From the NCBI GenBank assembly GCA_028284625.1, contig JANQRH010000006.1:1-64000 (forward strand): a stretch of DNA of 64,000 nt, read 5' to 3'. Position numbers and translations under genes: made by a program. The stretch is from Afifellaceae bacterium (GTDB lineage: Bacteria; Pseudomonadota; Alphaproteobacteria; Rhizobiales; Afifellaceae). Within the stretch, counting starts at the first letter, position 1, and the number at the start of each line of letters is the position of its first letter. Under the pieces are notes generated by a model that worked only from the letters and a program-made list of their open reading frames with translations, was not told where the DNA came from and searched no databases. This document shows positions 63,926-64,000 of this stretch, piece after piece.

Positions 63926-64000
63926 CTAGTACGATACGTAGACGTCGGTTAGAAGGTCCGACTCCGTCGGCATGGCCGCATCTTTAGCGTTCGCCACACA
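63926..64000 (-). CDS. acoA: Acetoin dehydrogenase-type E1 alpha subunit, C-terminal end (partial)
   Basis: Only the last 24 residues lie in the window, ending 'PTESDLLTDVYVSY'. This fits the C terminus of E1 alpha subunits (P-D-x-x-x-L-x-x-D-V-Y) and its position directly before acoB. Identification rests on this short tail and on the operon. Confidence 0.7.
   Translation of the reverse strand, partial: CVANAKDAAMPTESDLLTDVYVSY

Overview
The window is GC-rich alphaproteobacterial chromosome, most likely from the Hyphomicrobiales (Rhizobiales). The clues are a cysE-DUF3126 pair, a BTLCP transglutaminase-like peptidase, DUF2336 and PAS_5 proteins, CtrA-type sites (TTAA-N7-TTAA), an Irr/ICE-like iron box, and the small dispersed palindromes typical of this order. 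No phage, insertion sequence, plasmid function or CRISPR array was seen. One tRNA gene, tRNA-Leu(UAA), is present.

Layout. 1-2 kb: ferric iron ABC transporter (fbpB, cut by the window edge, and fbpA, tail to tail), with an Irr-like box between fbpA and a true formylglycine-generating enzyme (2.1-3.1 kb). 3.1-14.2 kb: a GntR-controlled catabolic island with a complete CUT1 ABC importer, MBL-fold hydrolase, HAD phosphatase, two class II aldolases, FGGY kinase and a Tm-1-like/UPF0261 protein. Both promoter regions carry the core TGTATACA. I cannot assign the substrate. 14.2-41 kb: mostly housekeeping genes (radC, map, cinA-like, gpt, cysE, hisI, folE, yidD, thrS, nadK) mixed with small enzymes and membrane proteins. 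One of these, a flavin amine oxidase, has its Tat signal separated from the body by a one-base frameshift. 41.5-48.8 kb: a signalling block with a hybrid histidine kinase divergent from a REC-HATPase protein and a GGDEF-EAL protein, then an orphan TadG-like protein. 49-60.1 kb: a complete group 3b-type (NADP-linked) [NiFe] hydrogenase with its protease and hypCABDFE. An unusual stand-alone cyclic-nucleotide-binding-domain gene sits between two structural subunits. FNR/FixK-like boxes precede both the structural operon and hypC. 60.3-64 kb: a 26-residue membrane protein, a PhyH dioxygenase, and the end of an acetoin-dehydrogenase-type operon (acoC, acoB, tail of acoA).

How the genes work together. 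The island at 3.1-14.2 kb reads as one import-and-degrade unit under one regulator. The hydrogenase block holds the enzyme and the core Hyp maturation set, and it appears to be induced under low oxygen. Two composite inverted-repeat elements of the same architecture lie between convergent genes (32.4-32.7 and 61.5-61.7 kb) and may serve as bidirectional transcript ends.
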